Shown: positions 17,847-25,276 of the stretch, piece after piece
How the letters are laid out: each line of letters opens with the position of its first letter
Position numbering within the stretch: position 1 is the stretch's first letter
Assembly: GCA_001464955.1 (NCBI GenBank)
Contig: LNEM01000014.1
Span: forward strand, 55,240-119,239
Origin: Rhizobiales bacterium Ga0077537
Lineage (GTDB): Bacteria; Pseudomonadota; Alphaproteobacteria; Rhizobiales; Hyphomicrobiaceae
Direction of reading: 5' to 3'
Length of the DNA stretch: 64,000 nt
Made by a program: the position numbers and the translations under genes
The notes under the pieces: generated by a model
What the model saw: only the letters and a program-made list of their open reading frames with translations
Database searches by the model: none
What the model was told of the DNA's origin: nothing

Positions 17847-19253
17847 ATGGCTTACAGCCAGCGCGTCGGCACGACGACATACACCTTTCCGAACCTGAAG
17901 ACGTTGCTCGCCAGGGCGTCACCACCCCGGGCCGGTGACCGGTTGGCGGGGATCGCGGCAGAGAGCGCCGAGGAAAACGTCGCCGCCAAGCTGGCGCTCG
18001 CCGACGTGCCGCTGAAGACGATCCTCGCCGAGCCTCTGGTCCCTTACGAGACCGATGACGTCACTCGTCTCATTCTCGACACCCACGACCCGCGCGCCTT
18101 CGCGCCCGTCGCCCATATGACGGTCGGCGCCTTTCGCGAGCATCTGCTTTCTCACGCGACGACGCCGGAGACCCTCGCCGCGCTCGCACCCGCCGTCACG
18201 CCCGAGATGGCGGCGGCCGTCTCCAAGCTCATGCGCAACCAGGATCTCGTTCTCGCCGCTCGCAAGTGCCGCGTCGTCACTGCCTTCCGCAACACCATTG
18301 GGCTCCCCGGCACCATGGCGGTCCGCCTGCAGCCCAATCACCCGACCGACGATGCGGCAGGCATCATGGCGTCCATCGCCGACGGCCTCATGTATGGCGC
18401 CGGCGACGCCGTCATCGGCATCAATCCGGCAACCGACAGCCCGGACCGGATCGAGCGGCTGCTCCGCCTCCTCGACGACCTCATCGGGCGCTATCGCATC
18501 CCGACGCAGGGCTGCATCCTCGGACACGTGACGACGACGCTCGATCTGATGGCGAAGGGCGCGCCGGTGGACCTCGTGTTCCAGTCGATCGGCGGCACCG
18601 AGGCGACGAACCGGTCGTTCGGCATCACCCTCGACCTGTTGCGCGAAGCCCGCGAGGCCGCGCTCTCCCTGAAGCGCGGCACGGTCGGGTCGAATGTCAT
18701 GTACTTCGAGACCGGACAGGGCTCCGCGCTTTCGGCCGATGCCCACCACGGCATCGACCAGCAGACCTGCGAAGCCCGCGCCTATGCCGTGGCCCGCGCG
18801 TTCGATCCCCTGCTCGTCAACTCGGTCGTCGGCTTCATCGGGCCGGAATACCTCTATGACGGCAAGGAGATCCTCCGGGCCGCGCTCGAGGACCATTTCT
18901 GTGGCAAGCTGATGGGCCTGCCGATGGGCGTCGACGTCTGCTACACGAACCACGCCGAGGCCGACCAGGACGACATGGACGTCGTGCTGACCACGCTGGC
19001 CGCCGCGGGCGTGACCTACGTCATGGGCATTCCCGGCGCCGACGACGTCATGCTCGGCTACCAGTCGACCTCGTTCCACGACGCGCTCTACGTCCGCGAG
19101 GTCTTCGGCCTGAAACGGGCGCCGGAGTTCGAGGCGTGGCTCGCCGGGATGGGGATTTCGGACACAGACGGACGATTGCTGCCAGCCTCGCCGACGCATG
19201 CGCTGGTCGCCGACGTGCACGCCGCCGCGGGTCTCCCGGAGCTGCCGTCATGA
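17847..19253 (+). CDS. eutB: Ethanolamine ammonia-lyase large subunit
   Basis: EutB holds the active site of adenosylcobalamin-dependent ethanolamine ammonia-lyase, which converts ethanolamine to acetaldehyde and ammonia. The 468 residues match the family along the whole length: FPNLKTLLARASPPRAGD near the N-terminus, the barrel segments LMRNQDLVLAARKCRVVTAF and GTMAVRLQPNHPTDD, then GYRIPTQG-type and IGGTEATNRSFGITLDLL, then FETGQGSALSADAHHGIDQQ and CYTNHAEADQDDMD. It overlaps eutC by the ATGA tetranucleotide. No eutA reactivase, shell protein, aldehyde dehydrogenase or eutR regulator is nearby, so this is the minimal, compartment-free form. Confidence 0.96.
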   Translation: MAYSQRVGTTTYTFPNLKTLLARASPPRAGDRLAGIAAESAEENVAAKLALADVPLKTILAEPLVPYETDDVTRLILDTHDPRAFAPVAHMTVGAFREHLLSHATTPETLAALAPAVTPEMAAAVSKLMRNQDLVLAARKCRVVTAFRNTIGLPGTMAVRLQPNHPTDDAAGIMASIADGLMYGAGDAVIGINPATDSPDRIERLLRLLDDLIGRYRIPTQGCILGHVTTTLDLMAKGAPVDLVFQSIGGTEATNRSFGITLDLLREAREAALSLKRGTVGSNVMYFETGQGSALSADAHHGIDQQTCEARAYAVARAFDPLLVNSVVGFIGPEYLYDGKEILRAALEDHFCGKLMGLPMGVDVCYTNHAEADQDDMDVVLTTLAAAGVTYVMGIPGADDVMLGYQSTSFHDALYVREVFGLKRAPEFEAWLAGMGISDTDGRLLPASPTHALVADVHAAAGLPELPS

Positions 19254-20044
19254 CCGGGATCGCGCGCGACCCCTGGCAGGCCATGTCGTCGCTGACGCCC
19301 GCCCGCATCGCCATCGGCCGGACGGGCGCCTCATTGCCCACCCGCGAGGTGCTGTCCTTCGCGCTGTCGCACGCGAGGGCCCGGGATGCGGTGCATGCCC
19401 GGCTGGACGTGGAAGCTCTGGCGGGCCACGTTCAGGCGCTGGGCTTCGACACCATTCTGGTCGCGAGCCGCGCCACAGATCGTGCAATCTATCTCCGCCG
19501 CCCCGATCTCGGCCGTCGTCTCGACGCCGCGTCGAGGGATCGGCTGGTCGCGGCCATGGAGGGCCGAACCTGCGACGTGGCCATCGTCGTCGGCGACGGG
19601 CTCTCGGCAACGGCCGTCGCGGCCAACGCTCCGGCGCTGATGGAGAAACTGGCGCCCCACGTCACGCGGCTCGGCCTCGTCGTCGGGCCGGTTGTGATTG
19701 CCGAAGGCGCGCGCGTGGCGCTCGGCGATGAGGTCGGCGAAACGATGGGCGCCCGACTGATGATCGTCCTGATCGGAGAGCGTCCCGGCCTGTCCGCGGC
19801 CGACAGCCTCGGCGTCTACGTGACTTACGCGCCGCGACTGGGCCGCACCGACGCCGAGCGCAACTGCATCTCGAACGTCCGCGCCGGCGGCCTCGCACCC
19901 GAGGCGGCGGCCGCGAGCCTTGCCTGGCTCGCCGAGGCCGCGCTGGCCCGCCGGACGACCGGCGTCGGCCTGAAGGACGAGAGCGGCACCGGGCTCGCGG
20001 CGACGGGCGCCGGCCTGGAACTGCCGCCGCCATCTGACGCATGA
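19250..20044 (+). CDS. eutC: Ethanolamine ammonia-lyase small subunit
   Basis: EutC binds the adenosylcobalamin cofactor together with EutB. The start ATG at 19250 overlaps the eutB stop in an ATGA, giving 264 residues, somewhat shorter than the roughly 295 of the enterobacterial protein. Diagnostic segments include ARIAIGRTGASLPTREVLSF, ALSHARARDAVHARLD, YLRRPDLGRRLD, CDVAIVVGDGLSATAV and, near the end, RTDAERNCISNVRAGGL. Translational coupling supports a fixed ratio of the two subunits. The C-terminus carries a short Gly/Thr-rich extension. Confidence 0.95.
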   Translation: MTGIARDPWQAMSSLTPARIAIGRTGASLPTREVLSFALSHARARDAVHARLDVEALAGHVQALGFDTILVASRATDRAIYLRRPDLGRRLDAASRDRLVAAMEGRTCDVAIVVGDGLSATAVAANAPALMEKLAPHVTRLGLVVGPVVIAEGARVALGDEVGETMGARLMIVLIGERPGLSAADSLGVYVTYAPRLGRTDAERNCISNVRAGGLAPEAAAASLAWLAEAALARRTTGVGLKDESGTGLAATGAGLELPPPSDA

Positions 20045-20110
20045 ACGGCCCTCTTTACACGGAATTCATAGCCGTTGACGTAGGTTGCCTCCTTCGCCGG
20101 GGGGACGGCC

Positions 20111-21076
20111 ATGTTCGAAGTCTGGTGGAAGGCGTTAACCCAGGATTACCTCGACCTGAGCCTGCGTCCGGGCACCGACGTCACGGCCCGGATCGTCGAG
20201 CGGCCCGGGCTCTGGATGCAGCCCGAGGCGAAGGCGGCGCTGCTCGCGGACCTGCGCGCCATCGCCCGCCGGACTCTCCCCGACGGCGACCTCGACTATG
20301 GCATCCTGACGGGTGACCAGGACCGCCTCGAGAAGTCCATCGTCACCATCCTCCACGATCGCCGGACGGGCGCGCCCGTCGCGTTCAATGCGTTGGCGGC
20401 CATGGACGTCGAACTGCACGGCAAGCCGGCCGAGGTCCTGCACATGGGGCTCGTGATGGTCGATCCGGGCGTGCGCAGCCAAGGCTTCTCGTGGGTCCTC
20501 TACGGGCTGACATGCCTCGTTCTCTTCTTCCGCAACCAGATGCGTCCCTTGTGGCTGTCCAACGTCACGCAGGTCCCCGCCATCGTCGGGATGGTCAGCG
20601 AGACGTTCTCGAACGTCTTCCCCTCGCCTGACCCGAAGGCGCGTCGCAGCTTCGAGCACCTGCTGCTAGCCCGCGAGATCATGGCGCGACATCGCCACGT
20701 CTTCGGCGTCGGCCCCGACGCCGGCTTCGACGAGGCGCGGCTCGTCATCACCAACGCCTACACCGGTGGCTCCGACCATCTGAAGAAGTCGTTCGACGCC
20801 GCGCCAAAGCACCGCGACGCGCGCTACAACGACTACTGCCGCCAGCAGCTCGACTACACCCGCGGTGACGATGTGCTGCAGCTCTGCCAGCTCTCGCTCG
20901 AGACCGCGCACCGCTTCATCCTGAAGGACGTCCCGCGCCGCTCCCTTCCCGGCGTCCTCGCGGCGTTGGCCTTCGTGACGCTCAACCGCATGATCCTGCC
21001 GTTGGTCCACTGGATGACCACCGACCGGGCGTGGGGCATCCTGCGTCCCGCCAACGTCCCACGGGGGCGAACATGA
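20111..21076 (+). CDS. GNAT-like protein, first gene of the ThiF/nitroreductase operon
   Basis: This is a protein of 321 residues that I do not recognise by name. The middle part looks like a GNAT acyltransferase fold: GAPVAFNALAAMDVELHG, then VLHMGLVMVDPGVRSQGFSW, where RSQGFS occupies the place of the acetyl-CoA pyrophosphate loop (R/QxxGxG/A) but is degenerate, and then a following helix and LWLSNVTQVPA. A C-terminal helical region has a hydrophobic stretch (LPGVLAALAFVTLNRMILPLV). A strong GGGGGGA ribosome-binding site lies just before the ATG. The stop overlaps the next start by ATGA. It begins a five-gene, fully overlapping operon, 66 bp after eutC. An acyl-transfer role is inference. 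Confidence 0.75.
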   Translation: MFEVWWKALTQDYLDLSLRPGTDVTARIVERPGLWMQPEAKAALLADLRAIARRTLPDGDLDYGILTGDQDRLEKSIVTILHDRRTGAPVAFNALAAMDVELHGKPAEVLHMGLVMVDPGVRSQGFSWVLYGLTCLVLFFRNQMRPLWLSNVTQVPAIVGMVSETFSNVFPSPDPKARRSFEHLLLAREIMARHRHVFGVGPDAGFDEARLVITNAYTGGSDHLKKSFDAAPKHRDARYNDYCRQQLDYTRGDDVLQLCQLSLETAHRFILKDVPRRSLPGVLAALAFVTLNRMILPLVHWMTTDRAWGILRPANVPRGRT

Positions 21077-21954
21077 CCGTCACCTTCGACTATGCGGCGG
21101 CAATGACCCGCAACATCGGCTTCGTCTCCGAGGCCGAGCAACGCCTGATCCGCGCCGCCAAGGTATTCGTGTGCGGAACTGGCGGCATGGGCGGCGCGGC
21201 GTTGATGGCGCTCGCGCGCGCGGGCGTCGGTCACGTGATCATTGCCGATCTCGATGCCTTCGAGGTCTCCAACCTGAACCGGCAGGTGTTCGCGTTCACG
21301 GATACGGTCGGCCGCCACAAGGCCGAAGCGAGTGCCGATCTTCTGCGGAAGATCAATCCCGGGATGGCGATCGAAGTCCTGCACGATGACTGGCCGCGAC
21401 ACCTCGACCGGATCGCAGGCGAAGTGCAGGTGATCGTCAATGGAACCGACGATCTGGCAGCGAGCCTCCTGCTCTATCGGACGGCGCGCCGCGCGGGCCT
21501 CCCGGTGATCGACGCCTACGCCTCGCCGCTCCCCTCGGTCTATGTCACCCACCCCCGTGACCCGATGCCGGAGGAACGTCTCGGCTATCCGACGGCGGGC
21601 AAAGCGTGGGACGCGGTGACGCCGGCGGATCGGGCCGCCGCGTTCCAGGCCGAAGCCATCCACGTGCTGGTGCACTCGACGTCCCGCCACTACATCGACG
21701 TCGAGGCCGCCGGCGAAGTCGCGGCCGGAAAGCGCAGCCGCATGTCGTTCGCGCCGATGGTCATCTCGACCGGCATGCTGATGGCCTACGAGACGCTGGC
21801 CCTGATCATCGGCAAGCCCACCGGCACCGATTTTCGTGGCTACTTCTTCAATCCCTACCGTCCGGCGGTCGAGCGACCCCGGCCACGCATCGTCGAGGCC
21901 GTCCTGAAGCCCGTCGTCCGCCGCTTTCTCGCGCGCATGATGGGCCCGCCATGA
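21073..21954 (+). CDS. E1-like ThiF/MoeB/HesA-family adenylyltransferase, cysteine-poor
   Basis: This is an E1-type fold protein that would adenylate a carboxylate with ATP. The 293 residues from ATG at 21073 show GTGGMGG (35-41) for nucleotide binding, the Asp pair in ADLDAFE (59/61), NLNRQ (67-71) and Lys83 in GRHKAE, the ATP and Mg signature of the family. Classical ThiF/MoeB proteins have two CxxC zinc knuckles, and many carry a catalytic Cys. Here the only Cys is in the nucleotide loop (residue 34), so neither zinc binding nor thioester formation is expected. No ThiS/MoaD-like partner is visible. The C-terminal part ends in a basic, Arg- and Val-rich segment. Overlaps flank both ends. 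Similar domains occur fused to a nitroreductase in mycobacterial MoeY/Rv1355c-type proteins. Confidence 0.87.
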   Translation: MTVTFDYAAAMTRNIGFVSEAEQRLIRAAKVFVCGTGGMGGAALMALARAGVGHVIIADLDAFEVSNLNRQVFAFTDTVGRHKAEASADLLRKINPGMAIEVLHDDWPRHLDRIAGEVQVIVNGTDDLAASLLLYRTARRAGLPVIDAYASPLPSVYVTHPRDPMPEERLGYPTAGKAWDAVTPADRAAAFQAEAIHVLVHSTSRHYIDVEAAGEVAAGKRSRMSFAPMVISTGMLMAYETLALIIGKPTGTDFRGYFFNPYRPAVERPRPRIVEAVLKPVVRRFLARMMGPP

Positions 21955-23150
21955 CCCTCGCGCCGGCCATCGTCGCAGACTGCCTCGTCAACCTGTTCGG
22001 CGCCGTCGGTGCGCTCGTGCTCGCGTTCGAGACACAGCGGCAGGACCCGCGCGGCCCGATGACCCGCCGCATCAGCTTCGCGCTCCGGTTCGTGGCCGTG
22101 ATGTTTCTCGTGCGAAGCCTCGCGTGGTCCATGGAGAGCGCGCTCGCCTTGCATCTGGCCGACGTGCTGGCGGCTCTGACGCCGCTCGTCTCGCTGTTCG
22201 TCGCAGAGGGCCTGATCCGCCGCCACGCGCAACGGGCGATGAAATGGGCGCTGATCGCCGGGCCGCTGCTGCTCGTGGCTGCGAAAGCCTTGCCGTTCGT
22301 GCCCATGGGCGCGGTCAGCGCGCTGCTCATCGTGACGGTCGTCGGCGGCTATGCCTCGATCGCAGCCCTGCTGTGGACCCGCGAAACCGGAGGCCTCACC
22401 GATGCCGAGAACGCGTCCGTCTGGCGCGTGCTCCTGGCGATGCTCGTGCTGGCGCCTCTGATCGTGACCGACTTCCGCTCCATCTGGCCCGATGTGCCGG
22501 TCCGTCTCGGCGCCATGGGTGCTCTGCTCGTTCTCTATCTGGGCTTCGGTTCCGGCAACCTGCGGGCGAGCGCGGGCGAACGCGCGGCGACGGTGCTCGG
22601 CTTCGGCGCGATCGCAGCGTTGCTGGCGCTGGGCTATGGCGCTGCCAATGGCTGGGGCGAGCTGGCGCAGATGTTCCGCGCGGGCGTCGTCGCGCTCTCC
22701 GGTCTGTTGTGCGCAGCCATATTCTCCGAGTCGCGTGGTGCCCGCGGCGAGCGCAACCGCCCGCTCGATCCGCTGCTCCGCGCTCGCACACCGGCTGCGT
22801 TCGAAGCCGGCCTCGCCGCGCATCCGCTGCTGTCGGGCGCGCGTCTCCTGTCCGGGGCCGATCTCGACCACGTCCGCCATCCCGCCTTTCGCACGCTGCT
22901 GGAAGAGACCGGAGTCCTGCGGCGCGATGCGGCTCCCTGGGGCCGCCCCGGCATCGACGATGGTGTCGAACGCGCGCTCTCGCTGATGACCGCGCACGAC
23001 GCGACGGACCTCGTCCTGCTGACGGCCGAGCCGTTGCGCGTCCTCGCCGTGGCTCTTCCCCCGATCGCACGGGATGCACGGTCCGAGAGCGACATCCACC
23101 TCGCGCGCCTCGCCGGCGAGATCGCCTTCGCGCGGAGCGCCACGTCATGA
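21951..23150 (+). CDS. Multi-pass membrane protein with C-terminal cytosolic domain
   Basis: This is a 399-residue protein of unknown family. The N-terminal two thirds contain about eight hydrophobic segments, including IVADCLVNLFGAVGALVLAF, LADVLAALTPLVSLFVAEGL, VSALLIVTVVGGYASIAALL, VLLAMLVLAPLIV and GAIAALLALGYGAANGW. The last 130 residues are soluble and Asp/Arg/Leu-rich (DPLLRARTPAAFEAGLAAHP onwards). Topology recalls membrane sensors or transport-related proteins, but no catalytic motif is seen. The start ATG at 21951 and the stop at 23150 both lie in ATGA overlaps, so it is translated with the ThiF-like and GNAT-like proteins. It could anchor a biosynthetic complex or export its product. 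Confidence 0.75.
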   Translation: MTLAPAIVADCLVNLFGAVGALVLAFETQRQDPRGPMTRRISFALRFVAVMFLVRSLAWSMESALALHLADVLAALTPLVSLFVAEGLIRRHAQRAMKWALIAGPLLLVAAKALPFVPMGAVSALLIVTVVGGYASIAALLWTRETGGLTDAENASVWRVLLAMLVLAPLIVTDFRSIWPDVPVRLGAMGALLVLYLGFGSGNLRASAGERAATVLGFGAIAALLALGYGAANGWGELAQMFRAGVVALSGLLCAAIFSESRGARGERNRPLDPLLRARTPAAFEAGLAAHPLLSGARLLSGADLDHVRHPAFRTLLEETGVLRRDAAPWGRPGIDDGVERALSLMTAHDATDLVLLTAEPLRVLAVALPPIARDARSESDIHLARLAGEIAFARSATS

Positions 23151-24268
23151 TCGAGATCCGCAGTGGCGACCGACGCGCGGCCTTCGAGGCCCCGTTCGTC
23201 GCCTACGGCCCCGCGTCCGTTTACGTCTCGCCCATGCGCTCGGACCTCCATCGTCTTCTCGACCCCTTGAAGAATCCGCTCTGCCGCGATGGGCACGGCG
23301 AACTGCAGGTCTTCACCGCCCATCATGACGGCCGGCCCGTCGGCCGTATCGTCGCCACGATGCATCATGCGTCGAACCGCCGGCATGGGACACGCAGCGG
23401 CCAGTTCGGTTTCTTCGACTGCGCCGACGATCAGGAAGCCGTCGACGCACTTCTCGACGCCGCCGAGGGTTGGGTCGCGGCCCGTGGCGCAACGGAACTC
23501 ACCGGCAACTTCAACCTGACGGCGATGCAGATGGTCGGCGTGACGACCGCCGGCTTCGAGAATGGCCCCTACACCGACATGATGTGGTCGCCGCCCCACA
23601 TCGCGCGCCATCTGGCCCGACGGGGCTACGCGCCAACCTTTCCCATGACCACGTTCGAGACCGATCTCACGGCGGTCGACGTCGCCGCGCTGACCGACGC
23701 CCGCCACGCCGCCACCGAAACCGATCCGGCCTTCACCTGGCTCCCGATCCAGCGCTCGACCTTCAAGGCCCGCATGGAAGACGCGCGGCTCGTCTTGAAC
23801 GCCGGCTTCGATCGCAACCCCATGTTCGTTCCCGTGACGGCGGCCGAGTATGCCTTCCAGGCCGGCGAGATGATGTGGATCATGGATCCGCGTCTCTCGA
23901 TCGTCGTGCACCATGCGGGGCGTCCGGCGGGCGTGATCGTGTGCATTCCCGACCTCAACCCGTTCCTCGCCGCGTGCGGCAGCCGCATCGGCTGGACGAC
24001 GCCGTGGCATTTTCTGCGCCACCGAATGACCCGCGACCGGGCCGTGATCATCTATTACGCCGTCACGCCGGAGCTGCACGGCCGCGGCCTCAATCGCATC
24101 ATGCTGAAGCGCGTCGTCACGGCCGCGCGCGCCGCGGGCTACCGTCGCTTGGGAACGACCTGGATCGCCGACGTCAACGCCGCGAGCCTGAAGCAGATGC
24201 GCCTGATCGGCGCGCGACCGTTGCACCGCCTGTCCCTCTTCACGAAAGCATTGGGGGCCGCGTCGTGA
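23147..24268 (+). CDS. Tandem GNAT-like acyltransferase domain protein
   Basis: The protein has 373 residues. Two GNAT-like halves can be recognised. In the first, DGRPVGRIVATMHH is followed by FGFFDCADDQEAVDALLDAA and GATELTGNFN. In the second, VIIYYAVTPELHGRGLNRIM has the acetyl-CoA loop HGRGLN in the canonical R/QxxGxG/A position, followed by ARAAGYRRLGTTWIADVNAA and a final strand. The second half looks like the working domain. The true start is ATG at 23147 overlapping the preceding stop; longer upstream frames are shadows of the membrane-protein gene. The gene is coupled to the nitroreductase by a GTGA overlap. The acyl donor and acceptor are unknown. Confidence 0.8.
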   Translation: MIEIRSGDRRAAFEAPFVAYGPASVYVSPMRSDLHRLLDPLKNPLCRDGHGELQVFTAHHDGRPVGRIVATMHHASNRRHGTRSGQFGFFDCADDQEAVDALLDAAEGWVAARGATELTGNFNLTAMQMVGVTTAGFENGPYTDMMWSPPHIARHLARRGYAPTFPMTTFETDLTAVDVAALTDARHAATETDPAFTWLPIQRSTFKARMEDARLVLNAGFDRNPMFVPVTAAEYAFQAGEMMWIMDPRLSIVVHHAGRPAGVIVCIPDLNPFLAACGSRIGWTTPWHFLRHRMTRDRAVIIYYAVTPELHGRGLNRIMLKRVVTAARAAGYRRLGTTWIADVNAASLKQMRLIGARPLHRLSLFTKALGAAS

Positions 24269-25269
24269 TCGAGCTTGCACCCGAAGTGTTGAAAGCCGTC
24301 GTCGCCGAGGCTGGCCTCGCGCCGAGTGTGCACAATATCCAGCCCGCTCGCTGGCGGCATCGCCGTGGCGTCATCGAGCTTTACGGCGACCGGACCCGCA
24401 CCGTCCCTGTCGCCGATCCGAGCGGTCGCGATTGGCGGCTTTCGCTGGGCGCGTCACTCGAGGGCCTCTCCCGCGCACTCCAACGCCGCGGCCTCGCCAT
24501 CGCAATCGAGTATCTTCCCTGCGATAGCGCGCCGGCACCGGACGGCCCGCTGCAACGCGCCGCCATCGCTACGCTGCAGCCGTCCTCCGAGCCCGCACCC
24601 GACGTCGCACCGGAACACTCGCGCGTGAGCTGGCGCGGCGCGTTCAAGCCTTCGGATCCGGCGATGCACGACGCGCTGGACCGTCTTGCGGCATGGCGCA
24701 GCGATCTCGTTCTGGTGCGTGACGAAGCTTTCATTGCGCACGCAGCGCGGCTCGGCGACACGGCGAGCCTCCACTTTCTTCGCGACGAAGCGCATCGCCG
24801 TGAGCTGCTGGCGTGGATGCGCTTGTCGACGTCGGACCCGCGCTTCGCGCGTGACGGCTTGAACGCACACGCCATGGGGCTCGGCACGGTCGAAGCCCTC
24901 GGCGCGGGTCTTGTGCTGGGGCCGTTGTTCCCGGCGCTGGATCGGCTCGGTCTCGCGCCGCGATTGCTGGCCGAGAGCGCCAGGACGCGATCAGCCTCCG
25001 CCATCGCCCTCTTTCATCGTCCGGTTGGCGAGGACGCCATCCTGTCCGGCCGGGCCTTCTATCACGCGTGGCTCGACATGGAGACGTGCGGCATTGGGGC
25101 CGTGCCGATGTCGGTTTTGGCTGACTGGCCGGTGGCGCGCAACGCGCTGCACCGCCTGCATGGGCTTGCCCCGGATCGCGCGATCGTCAACGTCTTCCGC
25201 ATCGGCCGGCCGCAGGGCACACCGTCCCGCGACCGCGCAAGGCTCCCCGTCGACGAATTGATCGTCTAG
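24265..25269 (+). CDS. Acg-type FMN-binding nitroreductase family protein
   Basis: This is a nitroreductase-fold protein of 334 residues, starting at GTG 24265 in a GTGA overlap. The N-terminus carries LAPSVHNIQPARWR, the flavin-contact motif of this family, and then DRTRTVPVADPSGRDWRLSLGAS, as in the mycobacterial Acg/Rv2032 and Rv3127 group. Later segments include HDALDRLAAWRSD, AAWMRLST-type helices and LHRLHGLAPDRAIVNVFRIGRP near the end. Acg-like proteins have one degenerate half and may store or use FMN without classical turnover. It is the last gene of the operon; 7 bp separate it from the convergent dihaem cytochrome gene. Pairing with a ThiF-like enzyme repeats, as separate genes, the domain pair fused in MoeY/Rv1355c. 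Confidence 0.85.
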   Translation: MIELAPEVLKAVVAEAGLAPSVHNIQPARWRHRRGVIELYGDRTRTVPVADPSGRDWRLSLGASLEGLSRALQRRGLAIAIEYLPCDSAPAPDGPLQRAAIATLQPSSEPAPDVAPEHSRVSWRGAFKPSDPAMHDALDRLAAWRSDLVLVRDEAFIAHAARLGDTASLHFLRDEAHRRELLAWMRLSTSDPRFARDGLNAHAMGLGTVEALGAGLVLGPLFPALDRLGLAPRLLAESARTRSASAIALFHRPVGEDAILSGRAFYHAWLDMETCGIGAVPMSVLADWPVARNALHRLHGLAPDRAIVNVFRIGRPQGTPSRDRARLPVDELIV

Positions 25270-25276
25270 CCACCGC

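Noticed and set aside
17847..20044. Ethanolamine bacterial microcompartment
   Set aside because: Only eutB and eutC are present; no shell, EutA, EutE, EutG or regulator genes are nearby.
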